Assembly: GCA_963759375.1 (NCBI GenBank) | Contig: CAVWYY010000004.1 | Location: forward strand, 62,001-126,000 | Source of the DNA: DASSUW01 sp963759375 | GTDB taxonomy: Bacteria; Actinomycetota; Thermoleophilia; Solirubrobacterales; Solirubrobacteraceae | Direction of reading: 5' to 3' | DNA length: 64,000 nt | In this document: one piece after another, positions 16,543-26,106 of the stretch | Layout of the letters: each line of letters opens with the position of its first letter | Numbering within the stretch: position 1 is the first letter of the stretch | Translations under genes and position numbers: made by a program | Notes under the pieces: model-generated | Seen by the model: only the letters and a program-made list of their open reading frames with translations | Database searches by the model: none | Told to the model about the DNA's origin: nothing

Positions 16543-18902
16543 TCGACATCGGCGGGGGCGAGGGCGAGCTCGCTCCGCAGGAGATCGCGGTCCCGAAGGG
16601 CGAGCTGCCGGTGCTCCCGCTCCGCGACTCCGTCACCTACCCCGACACGCTGACGCCGCTGGCGATCGGCCAGGAGCGCAGCGTCCAGCTTGTCAACGAC
16701 GTGCTGGTCGGCAACCGGATGCTGGTGATGGTCGCCAGCCGCGATCCCGAGCTGGAGACGCCGGGTCCCGACCAGCTCTACGACATCGGCGTCGCCGGCA
16801 TGGTCGCGCGCATGCTCAAGGTCCCCGACGGCTCGCTGCGGATCCTCGTCCAGGGCGGCCAGCGCATCCACATCGAGGAGTGGATCAAGGAGGAGCCGTA
16901 CCTGACCGCGCGCGTCTCCGAGCTGCCCGACGTCGTCGAGGAGGGACCCGAGCTCACCGCGCTGATGCGCAACGTCCAGCAGACGTTCAGCCACATCATC
17001 GAGGAGGTGCCGTACCTCCCCGAGGAGCTGCAGATGGCGGTCGCCAACCTCGACGACGCATCCGCGCTCAGCCACCTGATCGCCGGCGCGCTGCGGATCA
17101 AGACCGAGGAGCGCCAGGCGCTGCTCGAGGAGGTCGACGTCGCCAAGCGGCTGCGGCGCCTGTCGGAGATCCTCGCCCGCGAGCTCGACATCGTCGCGAT
17201 CGGCTCGAAGATCCAGAGCCAGGTCAACGCCGAGATGGAGAAGGGCCAGCGCGAATGGGTGCTGCGCCAGCAGCTCAAGGCGATCCAGGAGGAGCTGGGC
17301 GAGCAGGACCCGACCGAGGCCGAGGTCGGCGAGCTGCGCTCCACGCTCGCCGAGCTCGCGCTGCCCGACAACGTCCGCACGCAGGTCGACCGCGAGCTGT
17401 CGCGGCTGGAGAAGATCCCGCAGGCGGCGGCCGAGCACGGCGTCATCCGCACCTACCTGGAGTGGATGGCGTCCCTGCCGTGGGGCAAGGGCACCGAGGA
17501 CAACCTCGACCTCGCGCACGCGCGGGAGGTGCTCGACGCCGACCACTACGACATCGAGAAGGTCAAGGACCGCATCCTCGAGTTCCTCGCCGTCCGCAAG
17601 CTCAAGCCGGACGCCCGGGGCTCGATCCTCTGCTTCGTCGGCCCGCCGGGCGTGGGCAAGACGTCGCTCGGCCAGTCGGTCGCCCGCGCGCTCGGGCGCA
17701 AGTTCGAGCGCATCAGCGTCGGCGGCGTGCGCGACGAGTCGGAGATCCGCGGCCACCGCCGCACCTACATCGGCGCGATGCCCGGGACGATCATCCGCGC
17801 GCTGCGCGACGCCGAGTCGCACAACCCGGTGTTCATGATCGACGAGCTCGACAAGATGGGCGCCGACTACCGGGGCGACCCGGCCAGCGCGATGCTCGAG
17901 GTGCTCGATCCCGAGCAGAACTCCACGTTCCGCGACCACTACCTCGACGTGCCGTTCGACCTCAGCCGCGTGATGTTCATCTGCACGGCGAACGACATGG
18001 ATCGCGTGCCGAGCCCGCTGCGCGACCGCATGGAGCTCATCCCGCTCGCCGGCTACACCGAGGAGGAGAAGCTCCAGATCGCCAAGCGCTACCTGGTGCC
18101 CCGCCAGATCGAGCGCAGCGGTCTGCGGAAGAGCCAGGTCGGCTTCACCGACGCCGGGATTAGAGAGATCGTGACTTCATATACGCGCGAGGCCGGCGTG
18201 CGCAGCCTCGAGCGGGAGATCGGGTCGGCGTGCCGCAAGGTCGCGGTGCGGGCTGCGCTCGGCACGCTCAACGGCAAGGTGTCGGTGACCGCGGCCCGCG
18301 CGCGCGAGATGCTCGGCCGCCCGCGCTTCCAGCCCGACGTCCGGCGGCGGACCTCCGAACCGGGCGTGGCCACGGGCCTGGCCTGGACGCCGGTCGGCGG
18401 CGACGTGCTGTTCATCGAGGCGAGCGCGATGCCCGGCAAGGGGAAGCTGACCATCACCGGCCAGCTCGGCGACGTGATGCGCGAGTCGGCCGAGGCGGCG
18501 CTGTCGTACGTACGCGGACATGCTGACCTGCCCGAGGACTGGTTCGCCAAGCACGACCTGCACGTGCATGTGCCGGCGGGGGCGATCCCGAAGGACGGCC
18601 CGAGCGCCGGGGTCACGATGGCCACCGCCCTCATGTCGCTGGTCTCCGGCCGCGCGGTGCGCGACGACGTGGCGATGACCGGCGAGCTCACGCTGACCGG
18701 CCAGGTACTGCCGATCGGCGGCCTCAAGGAGAAGGCGCTGGCCGCTCAGCGCGCCGGCATCCACCGGGTGCTCGCGCCACGCCGCAACGAGGGCGATCTC
18801 GAGGACATCCCGGAGCCGCTGCGCAAGGACATCGAGTTCGTCTGGGTGGGAGAGATCGGCGAGGTGTTCGACGCGGCCCTGAGCAACGGCGCCAAGCCCT
18901 GA
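16539..18902 (+). CDS. lon: ATP-dependent Lon protease
   Basis: This 787-residue LonA has three parts. The N-terminal substrate domain begins LPVLPLRDSVTYPDTLTPLAIG. The AAA+ module has Walker A GPPGVGKTS near residue 368 and Walker B FMIDELDKMG. The C-terminal protease domain has Ser689 in KDGPSAGV and Lys732 in GGLKEKALAA, a 43-residue spacing like that of E. coli Ser679/Lys722. It degrades misfolded and regulatory proteins in the cytoplasm. The length and domain order are standard. It is the last gene of a regulator-hsp20-lon unit; its GTG start overlaps the hsp20 stop. Confidence 0.97.
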   Translation: MIDIGGGEGELAPQEIAVPKGELPVLPLRDSVTYPDTLTPLAIGQERSVQLVNDVLVGNRMLVMVASRDPELETPGPDQLYDIGVAGMVARMLKVPDGSLRILVQGGQRIHIEEWIKEEPYLTARVSELPDVVEEGPELTALMRNVQQTFSHIIEEVPYLPEELQMAVANLDDASALSHLIAGALRIKTEERQALLEEVDVAKRLRRLSEILARELDIVAIGSKIQSQVNAEMEKGQREWVLRQQLKAIQEELGEQDPTEAEVGELRSTLAELALPDNVRTQVDRELSRLEKIPQAAAEHGVIRTYLEWMASLPWGKGTEDNLDLAHAREVLDADHYDIEKVKDRILEFLAVRKLKPDARGSILCFVGPPGVGKTSLGQSVARALGRKFERISVGGVRDESEIRGHRRTYIGAMPGTIIRALRDAESHNPVFMIDELDKMGADYRGDPASAMLEVLDPEQNSTFRDHYLDVPFDLSRVMFICTANDMDRVPSPLRDRMELIPLAGYTEEEKLQIAKRYLVPRQIERSGLRKSQVGFTDAGIREIVTSYTREAGVRSLEREIGSACRKVAVRAALGTLNGKVSVTAARAREMLGRPRFQPDVRRRTSEPGVATGLAWTPVGGDVLFIEASAMPGKGKLTITGQLGDVMRESAEAALSYVRGHADLPEDWFAKHDLHVHVPAGAIPKDGPSAGVTMATALMSLVSGRAVRDDVAMTGELTLTGQVLPIGGLKEKALAAQRAGIHRVLAPRRNEGDLEDIPEPLRKDIEFVWVGEIGEVFDAALSNGAKP

Positions 18903-18922
18903 TCACGGCCGGGCATCGCGGG

Positions 18923-18928
18923 TATGCT
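18923..18928 (+). promoter_or_regulatory. Candidate -10 box for the 18956 gene
   Basis: TATGCT lies 28 bases upstream of ATG 18956, in the 53-base gap after lon. A strong ribosome binding site, GGAGAGGTGGT, directly precedes the start. A matching -35 is not clear. Confidence 0.35.
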
Positions 18929-18955
18929 CGTCTGAAACAGACTCGGAGAGGTGGT

Positions 18956-19417
18956 ATGGCAGCGAAGAAGAAGGCCAAGAAGGCCCAGCAGGCGGCACTT
19001 CAGGCTCGGTACAACCCGTATGTCCAGCGGGTGATCGAGGACGAGGACCTGCGCGACAACATCGTCCAGGCGTACGAGTCGGCTCGGAAGGCGTACTCAC
19101 GCCTGACCAACGGCAAGTCGGCGCCGACGAAGCAGATCTTCGACGACAAGAAGCTGCAGAAGGACATCAGGAACGCCGCCTACAACGTCAAGGACGCCAG
19201 CGTCGCGCTGCGCGAGGCGCCCCAGAAGAAGAAGGGCGGTCTGAGCTTCGGCAAGGTCCTCTTCATCGGAGCCGTCGGCGCCGGCGCCGCGCTCGCCGTC
19301 AGCGAGGGTCTGCGCAAGAAGGTGCTCGACACGCTGTTCGGCGCTGAGGAGGAGTTCGAGTACACGTCGAACACCGCCGCCTCCCCGCCTTCGCCGACCA
19401 CCGCGTCGACGAACTAG
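18956..19417 (+). CDS. Conserved-looking actinobacterial membrane-associated protein, unknown function
   Basis: This 153-residue protein has a lysine-rich start (AAKKKAKKAQQAALQARY). A helical soluble part follows (VQRVIEDEDLRDNIVQAYESARKAYSRL), then one hydrophobic segment (VLFIGAVGAGAALAVSEGL) and an acidic, Ser/Thr/Pro-rich tail. A single-pass protein with its basic N-terminus in the cytoplasm is likely. I do not recognise a named family. It has its own promoter-like TATGCT and a strong ribosome binding site, and ends just before a hairpin terminator, so it is a single-gene unit. Confidence 0.7.
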   Translation: MAAKKKAKKAQQAALQARYNPYVQRVIEDEDLRDNIVQAYESARKAYSRLTNGKSAPTKQIFDDKKLQKDIRNAAYNVKDASVALREAPQKKKGGLSFGKVLFIGAVGAGAALAVSEGLRKKVLDTLFGAEEEFEYTSNTAASPPSPTTASTN

Positions 19418-19433
19418 AGGGCGCAGCCCGGTT

Positions 19434-19457
19434 ACGGACGCCACGGATGGCGTCCGT
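19434..19457. terminator. Bidirectional hairpin terminator
   Basis: ACGGACGCCA and TGGCGTCCGT form a perfect 10-bp stem around CGGA, between the convergent genes ending at 19417 and 19491. There is no T-run, which is common for terminators in very GC-rich actinobacteria. The symmetrical placement suggests it serves both directions. Confidence 0.65.
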
Positions 19458-19490
19458 CGTGGTCATGGCGCCGGCGGATGGAGGCGCGGG

Positions 19491-19874
19491 CTAACCATCC
19501 GGCAGGATCGGCACGTCCCACCAGAGGACGGCCAGGATGCAGGCGGCGATCGCGAGGACCGTGGCGATCGCCGCCAGGATCCGCTGCGTGCGCGTCGTCT
19601 GCGCCGCCTTCTCCTGAGCGATCGCGGCCTGCTCGAGCGACTTCTCCAGGAGCCGCTCGGCCCAGATGAACTCCATCGAGAGCATCGCCAGGCCGATCGG
19701 GATCAGCACGAACGCCGGCCCGGGCGTCACGAGCATGATCAGCCCGCCGATCAGCACCAGCGCACCGGCCACCCCGAACGCGATCCGGAACAGCGGATGG
19801 CGGTCGCGATGGGTCTCCCTGCGCGCCTCGAGCCGCTCGATCAGCTTGGGGCGCGGGCGCCGCTCGCCTTCCAT
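19491..19874 (-). CDS. PGPGW-motif family transmembrane protein
   Basis: This protein of about 127 residues has a basic N-terminus (EGERRPRPKLIERLEARRE). Two adjacent hydrophobic helices follow, with the signature TPGPAFVLIPIGLAML between them, a variant of the TPGPGW motif of small actinobacterial membrane proteins. A helical segment and a third membrane helix (ILAAIATVLAIAACILAVLWW) complete it. ATG 19872-19874 is preferred over a TTG nine codons upstream. Function unknown. It is convergent with the 18956 gene across the hairpin at 19434-19457. Confidence 0.78.
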   Translation of the reverse strand: MEGERRPRPKLIERLEARRETHRDRHPLFRIAFGVAGALVLIGGLIMLVTPGPAFVLIPIGLAMLSMEFIWAERLLEKSLEQAAIAQEKAAQTTRTQRILAAIATVLAIAACILAVLWWDVPILPDG

Positions 19875-19933
19875 CGCGGAGAGTGTGCCAAACCGAACCA
19901 AAAACCCGACAACCCTTCCCTACCTTCAATTGC

Positions 19934-20898
<965 letters not shown>

Positions 20899-20902
<4 letters not shown>

Positions 20903-21675
20903 GCACGTTCGCCACCACTGCGGGGGACACGATCGTCCTCGCGCGCCGCAACCTGATGCGGATCCCGCGCCAGCCGGACCTGCTGATCGCCTACACGATC
21001 CAGCCGGTCATGTTCGTGCTGCTCTTCGTCTACGTCTTCGGCGGCGCGATCAACACCGGCGGGCTCGACTACGTCGACTTCCTGATGCCCGGCATCATCG
21101 TCCAGTCGATCGCGTTCGGCGGGTTCGTGACCGCGCTCGGCCTGTCCGAGGACGTCCAGAAGGGCCTGATCGACCGCTTCCGCTCGCTGCCGATGTCGCG
21201 CGCCGCCGTGCTCCTGGGCCGCACGTCGTCGGACGTGCCGCTGAACTGCCTGTCGCTCGTCGTGCTGTTGGCGGTCGGCTTCCTCGCCGGCTTCAACTTC
21301 ATCGGCGCGACGGTCGGCGAGGTGGCGCTCGGGATCTTCCTGCTGCTGCTGCTCGGCTACGCGTTCTCGTGGATCTTCGCGCTGGTCGGGCTGTACTCGT
21401 CCACGCCGGAGACCGCGAACTCGATCGGCTTCACTCTGATCTTCCCGCTGACGTTCGCGTCGTCGATCTTCGTGCCGGCCGCGACGATGCCGGACGGCCT
21501 GCGCCAGTTCGCCGAGGCCAACCCGTTCACGACGATCGCCGACGCCGTCCGCTCGCTGTGGCTCGACACGCCGGCGAACACCGACGTCTGGATGGCGTTC
21601 GTCTGGTGCGTCGTGCTGATCGCCGTGTTCGCGCCGCTGGCCGTCGCGCGCTACCGGAAGGTCGTCGCGCGCTGA
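20899..21675 (+). CDS. DrrB-type ABC-2 transporter permease
   Basis: This 258-residue integral membrane protein has about six helices and the ABC-2 pattern: RIPRQPDLLIAYTIQPVMFVLLFVYVFGGA at the N-terminus and AATMPDGLRQFAEANPFT before the last helix. The latter is the conserved DrrB segment facing the membrane. It forms the channel for the preceding ATPase. The ATGA overlap couples translation. The last 25 bases overlap the convergent beta-propeller gene. The substrate is unknown. Confidence 0.93.
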
Positions 21676-22754
21676 CGCAGGCGTGCGCTTGCCCTGAGCT
21701 TGCCGGCGGGCCGTGAGAAGCGCACCTTCACGAGCCCGCCGGTCGCCGCTCGCACGCTCTTGCGCGCGAGCGCGCGGCCATTGCGGCGCAGCGTGACCGT
21801 CAGCCGTCCCGGCTGCGGCGCGCACGCGGTGACGATCACGACGCGGCGCCGGAGGCGCAGGCGGGGCTTGGAGCGGCAGGCGCGCGCGCTGGTCCAGACC
21901 GGCTGCCGCCCGTGGAGGACGGCGCGCCCGACGGAGATGTCGCCGCCGTGCTCGTACGCGATCCGGCGGCCGTCGGGCGACCACGTGGGCTGCGTGTTGC
22001 GGCCGTCGGCGATGGACCGCGCCGGCTTCGCGCTCGCGACGTCGTAGACGATGACCTCACCCGCGCCGGTCTGCACGTCGCCGGCCGAGACGACGGCGAC
22101 CTCACGGCCGTCGGGTGAGAACGCCGGGTTGAAGAGATCGCGGCCCGGGTCGCGCGCGGCGTCGCTGCCGCAGCGGAAGTCGGTGTTGCTCGCGAGCAGG
22201 CAGATGCCGAGCGGGAACGGCGTGGTGCCCCCGGTGTCCGTGCGCGCGAGCCGCGTTCCCGCCCACGCGGTGTCGACGACCGCGCGCGCGACGGCCGCGC
22301 GGCCCGTCCCGTCCGCGTTCATCAGGAACAGGTAGGGCTGGAACCCCGACAGCCCGGGGCTTCCCGGCGGGCTGCCCACCGGCGCCGGCGTGATCTCCGG
22401 CAACAGCTCGACGGTGGCGACCTGCGAGCCGTCGGGCGAGATCTCGGCGATCACCACGGTGCCGCCGCGCGGCAGCTTCGCGCCGACGCGGCGCCCGCGC
22501 GCGTCGAGCACGTAGGCGAACGTGGCGTCCGCCACGGCGAGCCGCGATCCGTCGCTACTCGCGGACAGCCACGTCACGTGCGCGCCGGTCGTGAGGCGCT
22601 GCTTCGCGGTCCCGTTCGGCGCCGCCCGGCAGACGTTCGGCCCGCAGCGGTACAGGAGGGTGTCCGCCCACGCGTCGGTGGTCAGGACGGCGGTCGCGAC
22701 GGCGACCGCCGCGAGCAGGCGGTACGGCTTCACGGGGCGGGATACGCAGGCCAC
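21651..22754 (-). CDS. Secreted TolB/WD40-like beta-propeller protein
   Basis: This protein of about 367 residues has a signal peptide (YRLLAAVAVATAVLTTDAWA). Repeated blades contain DGSRLAVADA, SPDGSQVATVE, SPDGREVAVVS and SPDGRRIAYEH, the PD40/TolB pattern. A beta-rich C-terminal domain of about 80 residues follows (RLTVTLRRNGRALARKSV). Such propellers usually serve as scaffolds in the envelope. GTG 22752-22754 is the longest start; GTG 22731-22733 gives a shorter, equally plausible signal peptide. It is divergent from the TetR gene. Confidence 0.78.
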   Translation of the reverse strand: MACVSRPVKPYRLLAAVAVATAVLTTDAWADTLLYRCGPNVCRAAPNGTAKQRLTTGAHVTWLSASSDGSRLAVADATFAYVLDARGRRVGAKLPRGGTVVIAEISPDGSQVATVELLPEITPAPVGSPPGSPGLSGFQPYLFLMNADGTGRAAVARAVVDTAWAGTRLARTDTGGTTPFPLGICLLASNTDFRCGSDAARDPGRDLFNPAFSPDGREVAVVSAGDVQTGAGEVIVYDVASAKPARSIADGRNTQPTWSPDGRRIAYEHGGDISVGRAVLHGRQPVWTSARACRSKPRLRLRRRVVIVTACAPQPGRLTVTLRRNGRALARKSVRAATGGLVKVRFSRPAGKLRASARLRQRATTFR

Positions 22755-22783
22755 CCCGGCAGGGATCGCCTAGAGTCACGCCC

Positions 22784-23359
22784 ATGGAGGCCAGCGCCCG
22801 GATCGTCGAGGCGATGCGGCGCTCCGTCGCGGCACGCGGCGCGGCCGGATCCACGTTCGACCAGGTCGCTCGCGAGGCAGGCGTCTCGCGAGGTCTGCTC
22901 CATTACCACTTCGGCACCAAGGAGAGACTTCTCGCCGAGGTGGTGCGACGCGACGCCGAGATCCGCCTCGAGCATCTCGGCTCCGATCTCGCCAACGCGG
23001 GCACGGTCGCCGAGGTGATCGCCGCGCTCGTGCACTCGCTCGAGGATCTCGTCGAGCGCGACCCGGGTTTCGTGGCGCTGATGTTCGAGCTGTTCACGTC
23101 CGGCCGCCGGAATCCCGAGATCGCGGCCGAATTCGCTGCATTGCAGCGGGTTACGCGCGAGCACGTGGCCAGGCTGCTGGCCGCCCGCGAGCGCGAGGGA
23201 GCGATCCGGTTGACCGACGAGCCGGAGGTGGTCGCGGCCGTGCTGCTGTCGCTCGCCGACGGATTGGCGATGCGCCTGCTGGGCGAGCCGGACCACGATC
23301 ACCGCGCGACACTGGACGCCGCGACCGCCGCGGCGCGTGCGTTGATCGCAGAACCCTAG
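22784..23359 (+). CDS. TetR-family transcriptional regulator
   Basis: This 191-residue protein has an N-terminal helix-turn-helix (STFDQVAREAGVSRGLLHYHFGTKERLLAEVV) and an all-helical ligand-binding C-terminal domain (LLSLADGLAMRLLGEP). The start is ATG 22784. Its targets are unknown: candidates are the divergent propeller gene and the downstream cupredoxin pair, whose upstream region carries an inverted repeat at 23377-23393. Confidence 0.92.
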   Translation: MEASARIVEAMRRSVAARGAAGSTFDQVAREAGVSRGLLHYHFGTKERLLAEVVRRDAEIRLEHLGSDLANAGTVAEVIAALVHSLEDLVERDPGFVALMFELFTSGRRNPEIAAEFAALQRVTREHVARLLAAREREGAIRLTDEPEVVAAVLLSLADGLAMRLLGEPDHDHRATLDAATAAARALIAEP

Positions 23360-23376
23360 GGAGTCAGATTAGGGAT

Positions 23377-23393
23377 AACCCTGATGCAGGGTT
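23377..23393. promoter_or_regulatory. Inverted repeat upstream of cupredoxin operon
   Basis: AACCCTG and CAGGGTT flank ATG in the 60-base gap between the TetR gene and the cupredoxin gene. A related half, AACCCTAGGG, overlaps the TetR stop codon. It could be an operator for the TetR protein or a weak terminator of its gene. Confidence 0.35.
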
Positions 23394-23419
23394 CCGGAGT
23401 ATCGGAGAGGGTCGGCTCC

Positions 23420-24484
23420 ATGGAGAAACGTTTCTTTCCTCTCTTCGTCCTTGGCGCGCTGCTGATCCCAGCCGCCGGGGCGCAGGCCGCGACGAAGCCG
23501 GTGTACGCGGGCCCGCCACCGAACGGGACCCTGAAGGGCGTGCCGGAGTTCGCGACCGACAACGCGTTCTATCCGAAGAAGACGACCATCCACAAGGGTG
23601 ATCGCATCTCCTTCCAGTTCCGCGGGTTCCACAACTTCTTCCTGCCGAAGAAGGGGGACCCGCCGGCCGACCTGATCGCGGCGGGCGCTCCCGTCACCGG
23701 CGTCAAGGACTTCGCGGGCGTCGACTTCTGGTTCAACGGGAAGGTGCCGAGCCTCGGCATCAACCCTGCGGCTGCCGCTCCGTCCGGCGGGAAGACCTAC
23801 AACGGCAAGTCCGCCGTCGGCTCGGGCCTCCCGCCCGACCAGGGCGCGCCGAAGCCGTTCAAGGTGCGCTTCACCAAGAAGGGCACGTACACGGTCTACT
23901 GCTCGGTCCACCCCGGAATGAAGGGGAAGATCGTGGTCAAGGCCAAGAAGGCCAAGATCCCGAGCAAGAAGCAGGACCGCAAGCGGATCAACAAGCAGAA
24001 GAAGGCCGCCGCCAAGCTGGCGAAGAAGCTCGTCAACAGCTCCGGCCCGAGCGGCCTGACGGTCAAGGCCGGCAACGACAAGAAGGGCGTCGCGGTGATC
24101 GGGTTCTTCCCGGGCACCAAGTCCGTGAAGGTCGGTCAGCAGCTCACGTTCACGATGTCCACCAAGTCGACCGAGATCCACAACGTCGGCTTCGCCCCCG
24201 AGTCCTACGGCAACGAGCTCGCGGCGGAGTTCCTCGGGCCGGCCGGGATCGACCCGCGGTCGGCGTACCCGAGCCAGCCGCCCGGCACCCCGCTCGTCGT
24301 GGGCGGAACCCCGCCGGTACACGGCAACGGGTACGTGAACACCGGTCTGCTCGACGACGTCGCGGGATCGCCGCAGCCGAAGAGCGCGGTCGTGTCGTTC
24401 TCGGCACCCGGGACGTACGACTACTACTGCTTCGTCCACGGCGGCCCGCAGGGAATGCGGGGCAAGATCACCGTCACGCCGTGA
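23420..24484 (+). CDS. Secreted two-domain cupredoxin (plastocyanin/azurin-like)
   Basis: This 354-residue exported protein has a signal peptide from residue 1 (EKRFFPLFVLGALLIPAAGAQA). Two blue-copper domains follow. The first starts FYPKKTTIHKGDRISFQF, with ligand His in GFHNFF and Cys-His-Met in YCSVHPGMKG. The second has His in STEIHNVGF and Cys-His-Met in YCFVHGGPQGMRG. A lysine-rich linker (KAKKAKIPSKKQDRKR) joins them. Each domain can therefore bind one type I copper. It should act in electron transfer outside the membrane, partner unknown. ATG 23420 was chosen for its signal peptide and the GGAGAGG ribosome binding site. It overlaps the next cupredoxin gene by 4 bases. Confidence 0.87.
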   Translation: MEKRFFPLFVLGALLIPAAGAQAATKPVYAGPPPNGTLKGVPEFATDNAFYPKKTTIHKGDRISFQFRGFHNFFLPKKGDPPADLIAAGAPVTGVKDFAGVDFWFNGKVPSLGINPAAAAPSGGKTYNGKSAVGSGLPPDQGAPKPFKVRFTKKGTYTVYCSVHPGMKGKIVVKAKKAKIPSKKQDRKRINKQKKAAAKLAKKLVNSSGPSGLTVKAGNDKKGVAVIGFFPGTKSVKVGQQLTFTMSTKSTEIHNVGFAPESYGNELAAEFLGPAGIDPRSAYPSQPPGTPLVVGGTPPVHGNGYVNTGLLDDVAGSPQPKSAVVSFSAPGTYDYYCFVHGGPQGMRGKITVTP

Positions 24485-24840
24485 AGCTGAGCCGCTCCAT
24501 CGCTCCCGTCGCCCTCGTGGCGGCGGGAGCGGCGCTCCTGGGTGGCGGCCCGGCCGACGCAGCGAAGAAGGGCAAGGTCCGCAAGGTGCAGGTCTCGTCC
24601 AACTTCTACGCGCCCGGCAAGCTCACGGTGAAGAAGGGCGACCGCGTCCGCTTCAAATGGGACGAGTTCCTCTTCGACGTGCACGACGTGAACGTCAAGA
24701 AGGGCCCGGTGAAGTTCCACTCCCCGCTGCAGGCCGGTGGCACCTGGACCACCAAGAAGCTCACCAAGCCCGGGAAGTACTCCCTCTTCTGCTCTCAGCA
24801 CCCGACCGAGATGCGGATGACGCTGACCGTCAAGAAGTGA
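24481..24840 (+). CDS. Secreted single-domain cupredoxin
   Basis: This 119-residue protein has a signal peptide (SIAPVALVAAGAALLGGGPADA). One plastocyanin-like domain follows: VSSNFYAPGKLTVKKGDRVRFKW, His in FDVHDV, then Cys, His and Met in FCSQHPTEMRMTL, a complete type I copper set. It is coupled by GTGA to the two-domain cupredoxin, suggesting the two act in one electron-transfer chain. The last 11 bases overlap the convergent di-iron gene. Confidence 0.87.
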   Translation: MKLSRSIAPVALVAAGAALLGGGPADAAKKGKVRKVQVSSNFYAPGKLTVKKGDRVRFKWDEFLFDVHDVNVKKGPVKFHSPLQAGGTWTTKKLTKPGKYSLFCSQHPTEMRMTLTVKK

Positions 24841-26095
24841 ACAGGCCGCGGGCGCGCCACAGCGCCTTCGGCGTGGCGCGCGGCCGGAGCCGGCCGGTGG
24901 CGACCGCCTTGCGCGGATCGAGCCGGCCGGCCACGACGTCCACCCAGTCGTCGAACCGGCAGCGCAGCTCGAGGTCGACGTGCGGCGCGCGCCCCGGCGC
25001 CGCCGCGGTCGACCCGTTGTCGAGCCGCACGTGCCACGGCTCGGCGTCCGGGAAGTCCCACTGCAGCACGAACGGGCCGTCGGGCGCCCGGCGCATGTCG
25101 ACGTTGCGGCGCACGCTGTCGAACAGCATCGCCATCGCGGCCGGGTCACGCGACGGCGGGCCTCCTCGCTCGCCCAGGTAGCCGGCGCGCAGCATGCCCA
25201 GGCCACGCTCGGCGCGCTGTCGCGGCGGCAGGTCCATCGGCATGATCTGCGGCCCCGGCAGCGACTCGATGGGCAGTCCGGCGGCGCGGAACTTCGCTTC
25301 GAACGACTTCGCGCCCTCCTCGTAGATCTGCTCGAGCGTGAAGCCGAAGCACTCGGCGTAGTCGGTGTTCCAGCCGGGCGGGACGAACACGGCGAGCGAC
25401 ACCGGAGTGACCGCGCGCAGCTGCTCGGCCACGGCCTCGGGCACCTCCGGGTCCTCGGACGCGAGGTCGCGGAGCAGCTTGACGCCGAAGCCGATGTGGC
25501 GCTGCTCGTCGAGCGCCACCTTGTGCATGCCTTCGCGGAAGCCGGGCAGCAGGTCGCGGTCGGTCAGATAGTCGGCGATGAAGTGCTGGCCGGGTTGGGC
25601 CAGCGTCGCCTCGACGACGAAGTGGTACATCGTCACGGCCTGCGCGAGCTTTGTGCGCGAGTGGTCGCGGCGCAGCTCGTCGACCACGCGGTGGAGCATC
25701 TCGAACGTCTTCACGAAGCCCCACGTGAGCTCGGGGCGTGTGGCCTCCAGCGCGGAGGCGACCGTCCCCTCGCCCCGCTCGACGACCTCGTGCATGAAGC
25801 GGTTGAAGAACACCGCGTGGCGCGCCTCGTCCACCTGCTGGGTGGTGAGGAAGTACTTCTGCTCCTCGCGCGGGGCGGCGTCGATGAACGGCGACAGGTC
25901 GTCGGCCACCGCGTCCTCACCGTGGAAGAACATCGCGTAGTTCCACAGCGCGGCGCGGCGCTCGAAGTCGTTGAACCGCTCGGCCCAGTGCGTCTTGTCG
26001 ACCGTGAAGTCGATCTCGGTCGCGCGCCAGTTGCCGCGCTCCCAGCGCCGGTAGAGGTCCTCGTACGTGACCTGGTCGACGGCGGCGACCGCCAT
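24830..26095 (-). CDS. R2-like ferritin-fold di-iron protein fused to an SCP2 sterol-carrier domain
   Basis: The N-terminal 290 or so residues of this 421-residue protein form a ribonucleotide-reductase-R2/R2-like oxidase type four-helix bundle. All metal ligands are visible: E60, E90-x-x-H93 (DEARH), E162 and E197-x-x-H200 (DEQRH). After a Pro/Arg linker the C-terminal 110 residues look like an SCP2-type lipid-binding domain (DMRRAPDGPFVLQWDFPDAEPWHV ... DLELRCRFDDWVDVVAGRLDP). R2-like oxidases oxidise or bind long fatty acids, so a lipid-carrier fusion makes sense. No NrdE or NrdA partner lies nearby, which argues against ribonucleotide reduction. It lies 11 bases downstream of glyS on the same strand and overlaps the cupredoxin tail. 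Confidence 0.82.
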   Translation of the reverse strand: MAVAAVDQVTYEDLYRRWERGNWRATEIDFTVDKTHWAERFNDFERRAALWNYAMFFHGEDAVADDLSPFIDAAPREEQKYFLTTQQVDEARHAVFFNRFMHEVVERGEGTVASALEATRPELTWGFVKTFEMLHRVVDELRRDHSRTKLAQAVTMYHFVVEATLAQPGQHFIADYLTDRDLLPGFREGMHKVALDEQRHIGFGVKLLRDLASEDPEVPEAVAEQLRAVTPVSLAVFVPPGWNTDYAECFGFTLEQIYEEGAKSFEAKFRAAGLPIESLPGPQIMPMDLPPRQRAERGLGMLRAGYLGERGGPPSRDPAAMAMLFDSVRRNVDMRRAPDGPFVLQWDFPDAEPWHVRLDNGSTAAAPGRAPHVDLELRCRFDDWVDVVAGRLDPRKAVATGRLRPRATPKALWRARGLFTS

Positions 26096-26106
26096 GTCGC
26101 GGGACT

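Noticed and set aside
23371..23383. Resemblance of AGGGATAACCCTG to a homing endonuclease site
   Set aside because: Only about ten bases match and no endonuclease or intron is present; the inverted repeat explains the sequence better.
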